DNA from: Osedax fenrisi
Taxonomy: Eukaryota; Annelida; Polychaeta; Sabellida; Siboglinidae
Reading direction: 5' to 3'
Assembly (NCBI GenBank): GCA_964019155.1
Contig: OZ025244.1
Span: 3,180,935 to 3,244,934 of the forward strand
Length of the DNA: 64,000 bases
Positions within the stretch are counted from its first letter, which is position 1. Each line of letters begins with the position of its first letter. The notes beneath the pieces were generated by a model. That model ran no database searches. It worked only from the letters and a program-made list of their open reading frames with translations, and was not told where the DNA came from. This document shows, piece by piece, positions 11,160 to 25,338 of this stretch. The position numbers and the translations under genes were made by a program.

Positions 11160-12395
11160 TAGTCCCGTGACTCGGAAATCGTAGGGGGAATCAATTCAGT
11201 CCTTTCTGCCTTAACAACACACTTTCTCCAGCCATCGCGATCGTGAAATTTGTGCAAGAGTTGGTTCGCGTCCATCTTAGTCCAATCAGATTTATTGTTG
11301 AAACATTGACTCTTCGGAAGACCCTGCTTTCGCGAACCTTCAACAATACCTTGCATTATCGTTTTACTGAGACCGTCATGTCTGGATATATGCCCATACT
11401 ATTTTAGTTTGCGTCGTTTGATCATGTGTAACAGAGGATCATATTTGCCGAGTATTTCTATCATCTTACATCCACATTCGTATTTTTTTCCTGATATTTT
11501 ATGCCCAGCAGCTTTCTATATGATTTGTTTTCAAATGCTTGCAGTTTCTTCTGAATTGCTATGCTAATGGTCCAGGACTCGCATCTATACGTTAATATAG
11601 AAAGGACGAGTGAACGGTATAAATTGTATTTTAGTTTAAAATATATGTGTCGGATATCCCATATAACATATAATAGTATTATGGCTGGAGTCGCAAGAGC
11701 TAGTCGTATTCTGATTTCAGTTTCACTTGAACAATCCTTTGACAGAGTTGCACCTAAGTAACATAATTTGTTGACTTCTTCCAGCTTATTATCATTGAGT
11801 CTGATGTCAGCATGAAGAGAGGATTCATCACTATTAAACATTACCTTGATTTTTTCTGAACTGTTTCCATGCCATATTTGCTAGCACATTTATACAGTTG
11901 ATTGGTCATATCTTGAAGCTCTTTATTGGTGCACGCTATTAAATCAATGTCATCTGCAAATTTCAGATTCCATACTGGTCTACCACCTATTGATATCGAT
12001 GGTGTTAGTCTATCTTGTATACAAGTATACTTCCGACATGATTTCCTCAAAGTATATATTGAAGAGTAAAGGTGATAGTATACATCCTTGACGTACTCCA
12101 AGCGTTGATGTGAACGAATTCCTACGTTGTTATTAATCAGGATTGAACTGGAATTGTTATTGTATAAAGATTTTATCATTGTAATTAATTCGTGATCGAT
12201 ACCACACATTTGAAGTGTTGACCTTCGTGATAGACTCTTTCAAACGCTTTCCTGAAATCAATGGAGTTATGGAACAGCTGTTCGAACCTAGGTTCGTCTG
12301 GGAATCAAGATGTTTTTCTATAATGGTTCTGACATTTGTTATCTATTCGACCGTATTTCTGCCTTTCCGAAACCCTGCTTATTCCTACGATATAG
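11160..12395 (-). pseudogene. LINE reverse transcriptase (endonuclease-reverse transcriptase family), C-terminal part
   Basis: Read on the - strand from 12395 downward, the product shows a QAGFRKGRNTVE-like start, a degenerate IDFRKAFERV motif, an ELITMIKSLYNNNSS segment, SISIGGRPVWNLKFADDIDL carrying the catalytic FADD, then KLCYLGATLSKDCSSETEI, the SWTISIAIQKKLQAFE tail and a final TELIPPTIS. This order is that of the widely distributed animal endonuclease-reverse transcriptase LINE. Frameshifts and stops separate the pieces, so it is dead. The fragment up to 13990 belongs to the same copy; an unrelated block at 12395-13105 interrupts it. Confidence 0.85.
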
Positions 12396-12965
12396 GGGAG
12401 AGCGGGGCAGGTTTAGCCGGTTTTTTATAAAAACACATGTATCTAATAATGTTATGAATATAATTTAATAAAATAAAGTGCACAAGATAAATATAGTTTA
12501 TGATCAATAAAAAACATTCATAAATCAGTGTAATGAAAAATAATTAATTATATAATTAACTTATTTTTTTTTAATTTGGCTCAACCTGCCCCATTCGACG
12601 GGGTAGGTTGAGCCATGTAGAAAAAATGCAAAATTAATGATATATTTAAAAAATAAACATAGTTAAAGTTATATATTTATATGTATTAGTTATTAACAAT
12701 TATAATCACCGATATTAATATCAAAACTAATAACAATTTTAAGGCGAGAGGTTATATTAGGAGAGAGGTTAGATTCTCTATATTTTAATCCAGCATATTA
12801 ACCAATTATTTAATTATTTAAAATAATTACTCAATTATATATTACATGTATTAGATTATTATTATTATTTAAATAATTCATTAATTAATTAAATAAATAA
12901 ATAAATAAATATGTTTAATGATATATGGGGCAGATTGACCCTATGGTCAACCTGCCCCATATCAC
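12395..12965. mobile_element. Palindrome-rich insertion (GGGGCAGGTTGAGCC motif) inside the LINE
   Basis: Near-identical 15-mers occur five times in both orientations: once at 12404-12418 (GGGGCAGGTTTAGCC), as a near-perfect palindrome at 12578-12614 (GGCTCAACCTGCCCC, 7-base loop, GGGGTAGGTTGAGCC) and as another at 12923-12962. The outermost copies face each other, so the block resembles a MITE with sub-terminal palindromes. About 70 codons of the LINE are missing at this point, so insertion was accompanied by a deletion. Confidence 0.6.
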
Positions 12966-13104
12966 TAGTATATATATATATATATAAAAGTAATCTAATT
13001 AATATGTTTATTTGAATTTTTTATTTTATAATATATAGTATATTAAATATACTTTATTTATATACTATTAATAATGCTATGTTATTACAAAATATATTAA
13101 TAAT

Positions 13105-13990
13105 TGGATAGGCCAGATTTTATTATCCCAAGATTTTTGGTATATCTGAGTGAGGAACTTGTTGTCGAACTTCCCCCATGTTTGATTAGTTCGCTTGGTA
13201 TATTGTCAATTCCTGGTGATTTCCCTTCTTTTAACGTTTGTATAGCATCGCTAACTTCAGATTTTAGTATTGTCGGGTCAGGGTCTGATTCTTTGCTGAG
13301 AATGTCCGTGTTATTCAGTATATTAACATCAGGTTGTATAGGATACTTATATAAGTTGTGGCAGTATTCAGTTCAGCGGTTTAGGATCGATAGGTCTTCA
13401 GATAGTGGTTTCTCGGGATGGCCACTAATTGCCATTAATGTCTTCAATGTTGGAAGTAGTTATTCTTGATGATTTCGTTAGAATTTTCAGTGTGTTGTAA
13501 GCTCTCTTATTATATCTTCAATATGGCATAAATAAATTTACACTGTATTTGTATCAAATGGTATTTTGCTTCTTGCATTGCCTTCATAATAGTCATATTT
13601 ATTTTTCTGTACATACTATCTAGTTCAGGTTTTTGTTTCTTTTTAGATTTCAGTGATCTTCTCTTATCACATAGGTCAAGTATGTCATCTGTAATCCAAG
13701 GTTGTTTTTTATTTCTATATTTTCCTATTATTTCTGTAGCAGTGCTTATTATTACATCTTAAAATGGTGTGTACATAGCATTAGGGTCGGAATTGTTTGT
13801 TTCAATATTCTTAAGTTACTCGCTAAGTTTATTTGCGTAAGGTGTGACATTTGTGGATCTTTCAGTATGTCGATATTGAATCGGATTTGTGTTGATCGAT
13901 GGCGCTTGTTTGATACATACAATAAAATTGAATATGTCTATATTAATTTTGGATTTGGCTCCCTTTCGATATATTCCTATATAATATACT
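13105..13990 (-). pseudogene. Same LINE copy, upstream linker and reverse-transcriptase start
   Basis: On the - strand around 13640-13705 the frame reads PWITDDILDLCDKRRSLKSK, the conserved linker between endonuclease and reverse transcriptase in this LINE family. Further down, toward 13110, are degenerate segments that precede the block lost at the insertion. The longest open frames on the + strand here are only shadows. Upstream of about 13990 no endonuclease domain could be recognised, so the copy is probably 5'-truncated. Confidence 0.65.
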
Positions 13991-15440
13991 AATAAGTTAT
14001 TAGTAATAACACTAAAGGGACATATTTATAAATATATAACTAATAGCTACAATTTAGTTATGTTAGCATAATTTCCTATGTACCGTAAAATCTTGGATAC
14101 ATAAAAAGATCTTTGTTATTTTTATTCATATATATGTCAAAGTTGAATGGGTCATATAATGAATTGAACTCTAAAGATTTTAATTTTAGTTCTAAACTTT
14201 AATTTAAATAATAAAGTATAATTAAAATGAGTTTAACAAAAGCTGTTAGTAATATGTTATTAATAGACACATTATTATAGGCATTATTATTAATAGTATT
14301 ATATAAAAATCGTCTTTATCATATAAATGTAATTCATTAAATTATAAAAATTATAATGATATTAATAATTTATTCAAATAATTATTACAAATTTAATTTG
14401 TATAATAATTTGAAATTATTATTTGTTTATAATTATTATAATAATATATATATAAATATATATTTAATATATCATATATACAATTCATGATATGATAACA
14501 TACTTACTATTCTAATAAACCATACTTCATCATCATTTCCTAAACTTAGTATTTTCGCTAATTTCTCGTGAAATATATATCGCTGTTTGCATAGGCAAAC
14601 CCCCTCACAAGTCAATCACATGTTAATTATTTAAAAATTAGCGATGTTTCTGACTCTAATCCAACCTCTGTACATGTATCATTAAACAGTTGTGTGGTTA
14701 GTAAATACTGTTTACATTATTATAATGATTATAATGGGATGGGAAGGTTATGAGTTGGGATCGATATTCTAAATGTTTCCAAAAAGTAAGGTTAATCACA
14801 CAAGTTGTGTCATATGTAAATAGATATCATAATTTTATAATTGAGATTCAATGCATACATCCATTGATAAAATGTAATTACCAATTTTACAAAATACATA
14901 TACATTTGTATATAGAGTAACTCATCTATTATGATTAACTACACACGCACAAATACATATACACATATAAATAACATTTTATATATAAATACATATATTT
15001 AATATACAATATAACATTAAGTTGTTATTGTTATATAGTATGATATAATATTATTAATTGAGATTATATATATATATATACACGGTAAACATAGCTGATT
15101 ATTTATATTGTATACGAGTGTATATACTTTATCAATAGCTTAATGCATTAGAGAGTGATTGTAAACATATCATCTTTATCTATAACTAGACACGTGCTAA
15201 CGATGCTCCATCAATTTTTGAAAACATCTTGAATACAGTTCCAAACTCGTTCGGTAATCCATTATAATTATTAATAATGATTATATAATTATTATAAATA
15301 CAATTTAATATCGTAATATATTCGCGAATGAGTTTATTCTTAATATAAAAGTATAATCAAGTAAATATTGGACGTTTACTAAAAGTTTTAGTATTATAAT
15401 AGAACCGGCTCTACTGAAAATATAAGACCTGCGATACAAA
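13991..15440. other. AT-rich region before DHODH, nothing recognised
   Basis: No exon-like or element-like sequence identified. The missing first exon or promoter of DHODH could lie here, but no convincing start codon with a donor site stands out. Confidence 0.4.
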
Positions 15441-15470
15441 TAATAATGAGCGGTCACTTAGGGTACACTT
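15440..15470 (+). repeat. Partial upstream duplicate of the DHODH first recognised exon
   Basis: ATACAAATAATAATGAGCGG (from about 15440) resembles ATACAGATAATAGTGAGCGG in the exon, about 140 bases downstream, and continues GTCAC in both. It encodes an IQIIMSGHLG-like version of IQIIVSGHLV. It supplies an in-frame ATG, so it might be a remnant of exon duplication or an alternative 5' exon. Confidence 0.45.
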
Positions 15471-15558
15471 CACTAATTATACACAATGTACGCGACATAC
15501 GTAGACCTCAATCATACTTCATCGCTTCGTCTTAAACTTCACCCCGACCGCCCCACAG

Positions 15559-15768
15559 CAAAAGATAAAGTCGGCTATACAGATAATAGTGAGCGGTCAC
15601 CTGGTAGCGGCCGGTATCGCGACCTACACGGGCAACGAGACGTGGTACCGTCGCGTCGTCATGCCTACGCTACACCTGATCAACCCTGAGAGGGCGCATA
15701 CCCTCGTCATAACGGCAGCCAAGTACGGGCTAGTGCCGGACATGCGTAAGATTACACACGACTCACTG
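15559..15768 (+). CDS. DHODH: DHODH coding segment 1 (membrane helix and start of the enzyme)
   Basis: The acceptor follows a pyrimidine-rich tract ending CCGCCCCACAG; a second possible acceptor is TATACAG just before 15583. It encodes a lysine-containing start, the hydrophobic IIVSGHLVAAGIATY helix and WYRRVVMPTLHLINPERAH, aligned with the human membrane helix and first domain. The donor CTG|GTTAGT is phase 0. If no further exon exists upstream, initiation would have to be elsewhere. Confidence 0.85.
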
Positions 15769-17564
15769 GTTAGTGTATGAGTCATCGGGTTAGTGCGTGT
15801 ACTATGAGTCATCGGGTTAGTGTATGTACTCGTTGAGTCACTGGTTAGTGCTTGTACTCTGAGTCATCGGGTTAGTGTGTGTACTATGAGTCATTAGTTA
15901 GTGTTGTTCTAGGATTCATTAGTTAGCGGTGTTCTATGAATTCAGCATCCTAGTAGTACGCATAGTATGAGTCATAGTTTAGTGTTACCAATATGAGACA
16001 TTGGCTAGAATTATACATACTATGAATGAGTGGCTAATGTTAGTATGACTCATTGATTAGAGGTAATCCAAAACTACACACGACTTCATTGATTGGCGTT
16101 AAATGAATCTGAACAAATCTTTGTTTCACTGATTTAGTTGATGACATAGCTGAACATAAACTATATGTTACCTAATAGATAATTGTTACTTCACCATTGC
16201 GTATACTCAAACCCATCTGATTTCCCAGTTCTATTGTTACTAATGGTGTATTGTTGTAGCAGTATAGGTAGTCAGATAGGCAGATGTTGTTTTATACATT
16301 GCGTAGATATAATGGTAGTGTATGTGCATGCTATAAAACAACACCCTAATAGTGAATGTAAATAGTGAGATAGTGACTAACATAGTGACCAACACATATG
16401 TATATTACAATAAGTTACCATGAATCTTTGAAGTGATCTTCATTGTAAGGTAGTCAATACACTCTTGACTTAATGTGTGTTTTTATAATGTGGACAGTTG
16501 GATAGATGAACATGCTATTATAGTATCCATAGATTTATATTTTACCTAGATCGGTATTGTTATGTCTCGCTAATGTAAAATTCTTCAACATGCCTGGAGA
16601 CTCGATTTATGTAACCTGGCCGACCATCATATGAAACATACATTTAATGCAAAATATTCAAATAAATAATATTTATTTTTAAAATACATTTGATTATTTT
16701 TTCTATATACGCTTATATGTGCGTTTCGATTCACAAAAATAAACATTTATTTTAATCTATATTATATATTTGTACTGCAATATAATAGCAAAATTTGATG
16801 AAATAATAGCCTATATATATGATGGTCGTCTATCTTAGGACACATAAATCGAGTCACCAGGCCTATTGAAGAAAACTCATGCGACTACTAATAAAGGTAA
16901 ACTATAAACCATTGGTTGTAGCTATGCATTGTATCAACTGTCTCTCCATCTGACCAATGTCCATCTAACCAACCACACACACACTTACATTCTGATACTA
17001 TAATATAGTTACTATATCATGCGTTTCATATTGAAATGGTGGCCCCCCTATTTAACCGAGTAGATGAGATATATGCGTCTAAATACTTTACTATATAGTA
17101 GGGGATGCTTATAATGATTATAATGGCATTAGATTACATACTTATCACAAACAATCACTTGAAACACTAGTCACACACCGTTGTCTACTATTACGTTACT
17201 AAATATAATGTTTATGTAGACGGTATTAGAACTCGTGCTTTGTTTTGTTTATTTCAATTCGTTTTTTCTATATTTTATTATTACGTCTGTACTATTTATC
17301 ATTAGTATAGCCACATTGTAATACTTTTATAAATTACCCAACGAATTAAATAAGCTATCTATTTACTTACCTTATAAACTGACCTCACTCACCTTCTATT
17401 ACGTTCATATTGAATACATTCATGCACACAATACGTCACCTTGCATCTCATTTCTCTAATTGTATTCGATGTATTATTGTATGCATTTTGGTCACATAGG
17501 TGATCACATATTCTAAATAATATTATAATTATTAACAGATTAATATAGTTAATTATCCAAATAT

Positions 17565-17643
<79 letters not shown>

Positions 17644-20339
17644 TAGTTTATTATTTAAAACAAACAAAATGACATAATAAAAAAATAATAATAATAAAAA
17701 AACAAATAACGAATATAAACGAATATATATAATGATTTATAAATGCCATGTTACATATGGTTAAGATATAAAATTAACAAATGATATAATAAAAATAATA
17801 ATAAAAAGGGGAATTATTCAAATGCAAGCACTTACACACCGTATCAACTTTAGGGAAAGGGGTCCTCAATCCCTGTGCCTTGGGGGTACAAACTTGACCC
17901 AAGAGTTTTTCCACTGACACCCGTAATACCCGATAAATAATGATAAAGAGAATACAACCGAATAAATTAACCCCATAAAACTAAAAATAAAATAATATAA
18001 TAATTGAATAATAAAAATTAATAAAATAAAATTTAAATATTAATACAATGAATTATCAAGCCTTGTAATAAATTGATTGACCGAAGTTGCTGAACACGTA
18101 TAATTAGATAGCAAATTCCAAGGAGTTGAAATACGATTACTAAAATAATTCAGAGTAACATTAGTCTTGCATTTGTCTTTTCGAACTTTAATGGAAGGAC
18201 CTCGACTTCTTGATGAATACGTTTCAAGTAGCCCCGAGCAATCAACATCAACTAGACCATTTATAATTTTATAGGCAAGAATCAGATCAGCCCGTAACCT
18301 GCGTTGAGATAATGAAGTTAACTTTAAAAATAATAACCTATTTTTATATACCTATATATATATATATATGTATTTTATTATTATTATGCACTCAACTCAT
18401 ATTTAAGTACTACCTTATATGTATTATATATACACATATATATATATATAATATAAAATTTATGTTTAATATAAACATTTTTATTTAATTAAAGATTCAT
18501 GAATACTATTTACGATATTTAGAAAACCAATGTTTGGGGAATAGAATTTGACAATCCGATTGGTCTAGCAGCTGGCTTTGATAAACATGGCGAGGCTGTC
18601 AATGGACTCTTCAAGCTAGGGTTTAATCATACATCAATACTAAATTACTTACTTACTTACTTTATTACTTCTAATACTACCTATTAATTACCTACTTATG
18701 TATTTTACATACATCTAATTTTGTTTAATGATTTGCTTATTTACTTCTAACTTATGTAGTTACTTACTTCATAGCTAACTTACTTATTTAATAGTTTTAT
18801 ATACAATCTCAATCAATACCTACTAAAATTCATACAGTTATTTAATATAATTTCTAGTATCTAATATATAGTATATACAAAGATTTTCCGAAGGAAAGAT
18901 ATAACACTTACGCGAAATCGTGTAATTCGAATTTGTATACAAAATACCCTGGTGCCACCTATAGCGGGTTACTTTTAGGAACTATGCGTTGTTTATAATG
19001 TAAATTCGTATTTAACTATACACTTTTAAAATGTTAAATAATATGCTTCAAATTAATATTTATATGATGAAAACTAAGTGTTCATGCCTAATATATAACA
19101 AACAAATATGATATTTATGTTTTAAATGCTATAAGTATATATTTAGTAAGTAAAAGTTAATTTATATTGCATGTAATAAACTAGATACAGTATGCGGGGA
19201 AAGTTATTATTTACATATATGTATACAATGTATACCATACATATATTATATAACTCCACGATATATAGCGAATTTATTATATTTCTAAAATTGTTGGTAT
19301 ATTTAATTAACAATTATATATATATAGTATACGTGATAAAATATATGAAATACAAATACCGATACAAATATATTTGTGATTAATCGTATAAATAAAAATA
19401 GACTTTAGTACATTTAAATAAGTAAATTTATATCAGTACAATTAAATAAGTACATTTAATTACAACTACATACTGTACCCCATACTGGGCGATTACAGTA
19501 TACCCAAATGCTATCAAACACTATATTACATTAGTGACCATTATATAATGCATCCACCATGTAGGGCTTAGCCTGCTCGAGTGGCTCTTGTGAACTTTGG
19601 CCTACTTCAGGTACTCTTGAACTTTAACCTAGACTGCGATACGACTTCTTGACAAACATGTAGTTGTACACAGTAGTAATTGTGTTGATATTAATTAATA
19701 GTACATTATTATATACATATATATATATTAATTTAGTAACTAGAATGATTCTGAATATATATATATATATATATATATCATTACATCTATAAATTGTATT
19801 TGTAACATCTATTTTCCATCACATTATCTCACTTTGTTAATACCCCCCCCCCCCCGCCGACATTTACAGGTTTGGCTTCATAGAAGTGGGCAGTATAACC
19901 CCTGAACCCCAGCCCGGTAATGCTAAACCCCGCATGTTCCGCTTGTTCAAAGATCGTGGGGTCATAAATAGGTTAGTGTAATAGAAAAGAATAGTATAAA
20001 ATAGAATAGATCTTGAGTTAGCCATTGGTACAAGTGCAGAAATAACCCCCAACTGTGTACAATAATAGTGAGATAAATAATAATATATAATAATATATAA
20101 TATAATTTTATAATATAATGGGAAAGTCTGTGAATATATACATATAATGAATTTGATACAAATGATATTCATTTATTTAATTGAATACGTAAATAGGAAC
20201 GAATTGTGAAACTATCGACTAAATAATATGAAAATAATGCACTAACTGAAACTTAATATAACTGATGTAATGGCTTATATTGCACAGTTTCATTAGCACA
20301 TCTGTAATGAAGTGAACTTCCACTATATGCCTTTAACAG

Positions 20340-20384
<45 letters not shown>

Positions 20385-22923
20385 AGATAATTGTATATTC
20401 ACCACACATTACTGGGCAATGACAATAACAAATTATTGTCTTATTTAGGAACGCTTAGGAGAGTTAATATTTGCAATTTTTTTATTCGAATTTGTTTCAT
20501 AAATATAGAGTTTATTTGATCGAATACAACACATATAATGATTAAATAAAAATATAATTTAGATTAATCATACGAATACAAATATACTAAATCAGTTTAT
20601 TTAAATACAGCTACCAGTATTATACCCAATACTGGGGTTATACTACAAAACAAACCTTCTAATATATTATTATTATTATTATTATTATTATCATTCTAAG
20701 TATGATTACATCAACAAACAGATACGGATTCAACAGCGACGGACATGAAATAGTGTACAAGCGTCTACAGAACCGAGAAAAGGGTAAGTCAGTATTACAC
20801 GCCCATCGTGAGTGGGGGGGGTTCATACCCGTGTTGTTCACCCCGGGGGTGCCTATTAGAGATGTAAATGATGCTCACGTATAAAGCATGATGCAGTCTC
20901 AGTTAGTTACCAAAAGTCTCAACTCGGCTCGGGCTCGTTTTTTTCCCGAACTTGAAAGTCTCGTCTCGGAATCAATAACTAAAAGTCTCTGCTATGTATT
21001 AAAAACCTGACATCATTTACATCACTGGTACATGGACATATGGGGGGGGGGGTGGGCCATTAACCCTAAAGGTTATGTCCTACGTACCTGAGGTACCTAT
21101 GCTTATAGTATGTGGCCAAACACCACACACAGACACACATACCACACATCACTATATATACCACACTACCACACACATCACCACACTATCACACTCATCA
21201 CCCCACCTATATCTCATATCACCATGCATCACCCCACACACTACCACACACCACACTACCACACTCACTACACACACTCCCTACCAACAGACCCAGTAGG
21301 TATAATGGGTATTAACCTGGGCAAGAACAAAACCTCAGCGGCCGAAAGTAATGGAGACTACATAATGGGGGTCAGAAAGTTTGGCCACCTAGCAGATTAC
21401 CTGGTCAGTCAGTATGTGTACATCATGAGTGTGTGCATCAGTGCGTGCATCAGTGGTTGCATCAGTGTTTGCATCAGTGCGTATATTAGTTAGTGTATCA
21501 GTGCGTGCATCATGAGTGGATCAGTGTGTGTGCATCAGTATTTGCATCAGCATGTGCGCATCAGTGCGTACTTCAGTGTGTGCATTAGTGTGTGCATCAG
21601 TGTTGTAAACTTATACCGATATTGGGTTATACATATTGTATATTATTTATTCGTTTAAAACATTTATTAGATATCGGTCAAGTCAAATATTGTATAGGTA
21701 ATGCTTATATATGAGCATGTCGACCTGCCCAATAACAGTTCACACCAAAACTGTCAGATTTGTATATAAATCTGGCTGTTTTTAGGTGTGAAAGCAGCTT
21801 AAGCATGTGTATAGCATAGTGTGTGTTAACACTGCACTACAAATATACACCCGATATTAATGTTATTTAATGATCAATATAGACTATGATCAATTACTCT
21901 TCAAATATCTCAAATATTGTGTAAATTATAATACATACAATAATGGAATTGTAATTGTATTTATATGTTATATTAATTACCACACAAAATATAAATCTGA
22001 CGTTAATAATTGTTTATAATGATTCCGATTCAATTACTTATTAATATATCAAAATTGTATTGTTTTGAATAATGACTATAGAATTTACCTAATATATCTG
22101 TGTCCTAAATGTATAATATACAGTAACTAATACCACGATATGAACTCACTATTGTCTGAACTCTAACTAACTGAATCATCAAATAACTGCCTATGTGGCT
22201 CAGTGGTTAAGGCGTCAGACACACAAGCAGTAGGACACGGGTTCAAGCCTCGTCCGGACCATTACTTCATTTTATAAAATGGGTCTTAAAATATTATTTA
22301 GAAGTGATCTTATATAATTGTGTATAAATAAATGATCGGCTCTCGTTAAAACGATGGATTCCTTAACACGAGAGCGGCTTCGAAGGGACATTAGAGCCAT
22401 ATATGGTTATAAGTGAAAACTTCATCTAAGTTCCTGGATGGGATGAAAGGACTCCACCAAATAAAATAACAATAACAATCTAGACATTATAAACATATTA
22501 GTACCCGAGCATGGCGCACGGTAATGATAATAGAACGTGTATACGCGTGACCTCTGCGTGACCCCTAATGCTCCTCCTCCCTGTCCTCGTTGTCAGGTGA
22601 TCAACGTATCGTCCCCCAACACCCCCGGTCTGCGTAAGCTTCAAGGTCGCGATCAACTTCAGAAACTGGTGGCAGATGTGATAGCTGAACGAGCGAAACT
22701 ATTAGGTAATGTGTACCTATTAGGTAATGTGTACCTATGACATTATTGTATACATTGTCTACTGACTATGTCACCATTTTCATGGACAAATGGATAGAAT
22801 AATAAATAAATATTTATAATTTAAATTTGTAGGAAATATATGTTAAAGATATTTCATTTTGCCATATACTATCTATATTTTAATTAAATTAATTTATTAA
22901 CTGAGTTCTGATAAATATATATT

Positions 22924-23012
<89 letters not shown>

Positions 23013-25306
23013 TATTTTTACTATGTATATTATATATATATATTTAATTTATATTTATACATAATATTAAATACTATATAACACGTATGGTATAGAGTAC
23101 ACACCCTTGTCTGCTTATATGCTATCATATTTAATTTATATTTTCATAGAAAACATTTATTAATCAATTCCATTTAATAAAATACCAAAAGTTTACGAAT
23201 TTAAAAATTTCTTAATCGAGAAAGCATCATCATCATATATATTGAGAGGACACTATAACATGTCCTATACGGATAATGAATTATACGCATCACTAATACA
23301 GAACTACGATAACAATAGAATTAATATACGAGTCTATATATACATCCTCACTGGCAGTATATGATAACAAAGCGAATGCTAATTAATTATCCTCCGTCAT
23401 ATGGAACCTCCGTCACTATGCCTAGGATAGTGACTCTAATAGAGGACGCCTTGATTTATTGCACTAATATAAATAACGTCTAAATACCCTATGTCGTATG
23501 TTTATATACGTATTTAAATAATGTCCTCACTCTATGTCCTCGTCTTCATTTCATTGCATTACCCTTATCTGTTACCCATATTCGATGTCCTTATTTTGTT
23601 CTCACTTTATGTCCATATTTTATGGCTTATTTCAAACTCTAATAGAATTCTATCTATATTTCCTCACTATATGTCCTTACTAGATATCCTCTCTACATGT
23701 CCTAATACAATATACTTGTAATTATATCTCTTAATTCGCTATTTAGATTTGATTATTCCAGGTAATGTCCTCACTACATGTCCTTACCCAATACCCTCGC
23801 CTATCAGATAATGAAGAACACAAGTTAACCAGACTACCTCCACTACTAGTGAAGATTGCTCCAGACCTCACGCATCAGGACAAAGTTGATATTGCAGCTG
23901 TGCTGGCCTCCTTTGAGGTATGCTATTCATTCTAAATGGCAATAGGATACCTGTATATACCGCATTGTATATAGCTCACTGTATAAAGCTAACTGTATAT
24001 AGATCACTGTACCCATATATAATATTGATTTAAATTGAATACAATAGAAATATTATATTTTTTTATTAATTATTATTTTATATTTATAATCTTTGTATGG
24101 TATGTGTATGTATATATATATATTTATTTGTATTAAATATCTTATATCTTATTTCAAACTAACTATACATTTAAAATAACAAATATACTACACATCATTT
24201 ATTGTTTAGAAAATATGAATTTACAAAATATTCATTAATGGTGATTAATTCTAAAATGGGAATAAGAAATTTGTGTATGTTAATTCATTAAATATGTATA
24301 TGTATTAAATCTTTATTGTATTGATAATATGATTCGTATTAATAATCTACTGGTCAAATTTTCCTCCCCACGGCATAGGAAATGATTCACCCTTTCCTAA
24401 AAGCTGAGATCTGTTGAGGCCTTATTGGCATATCATTAGCATATACGAGCTAAGCAATGGCATATGTAAATCAATAATGTTAATACTTTTATTTTATTTC
24501 GTACTATTAGTTTTATCTCCTGTTTTATGTCATTTTGAATATCTATTTTCTATATTCAATAAATTATATTATTATTATTATTATTATCATAATAATGAAT
24601 AGTGATTGAATTCTTTCTCTTTGTTTAGAAATTCATTAAATTACAAAATATTCAATAGTAAAATTTAATATAAAATTGTAAAAGAATATATCTTCAAATA
24701 GATGATATTATAATAAATGTTATGATAGTGATGATGATGAAGATTATGATGATAAGTTTGTTTATTGTCACTTATCATAGGTATATCCACCCTTCATAGG
24801 AGAATATAACAATATAATATAGATAAAACTGTATGAGAACAATAAATAGATAAATAAAAATAAATTAAAAAAACGTAAATAATTATAATAATTCATATAA
24901 TTCATAACAACAGACAGGCGTTGACGGTATAATTGTGTCGAATACAACGATATCGCGACCTTCGACCTTGGAATCTGACCAATCGGTGTTGTCGGAAGCG
25001 GGTGGTCTCAGCGGACGACCTCTATTCGAACTGTCCAATCAAACGATCAGAGACATGTACACACTCACTCAAGGTCACCTTAACTAAAGTTATACATGAC
25101 AACTACCGATGTTAACTAACTGTTATTATTGATTGTTTAATAGTGTGTATAGCCTATATTATAAACATTTATTTGCAATTAAAACATTTATAATAGTATT
25201 GCTTTAATAGGATATGTATATTCTTAAATTTAAATCATTAATAAATATTTTAATTATAATTAAATTGTAATAATAATTTTTGATTATTTACAAATTAAAT
25301 TTATAA

Positions 25307-25338
<32 letters not shown>

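Noticed and set aside
13104..13992. + strand open frames between 13.1 and 14.0 kb
   Set aside because: Shadows of the - strand LINE fragment, whose linker motif is recognisable on the other strand.
15486..15689. A separate 67-residue + strand protein in another frame across DHODH segment 1
   Set aside because: It lies out of frame with the conserved DHODH sequence and has no recognisable features.
21075..21315. Histidine/threonine-rich open frames
   Set aside because: They are translations of the CA-rich repeat before a DHODH acceptor.
22187..22262. Functional tRNA gene
   Set aside because: Box A and box B are present, but the acceptor stem does not pair and the sequence continues into a body repeated at other loci: it is the head of a SINE.
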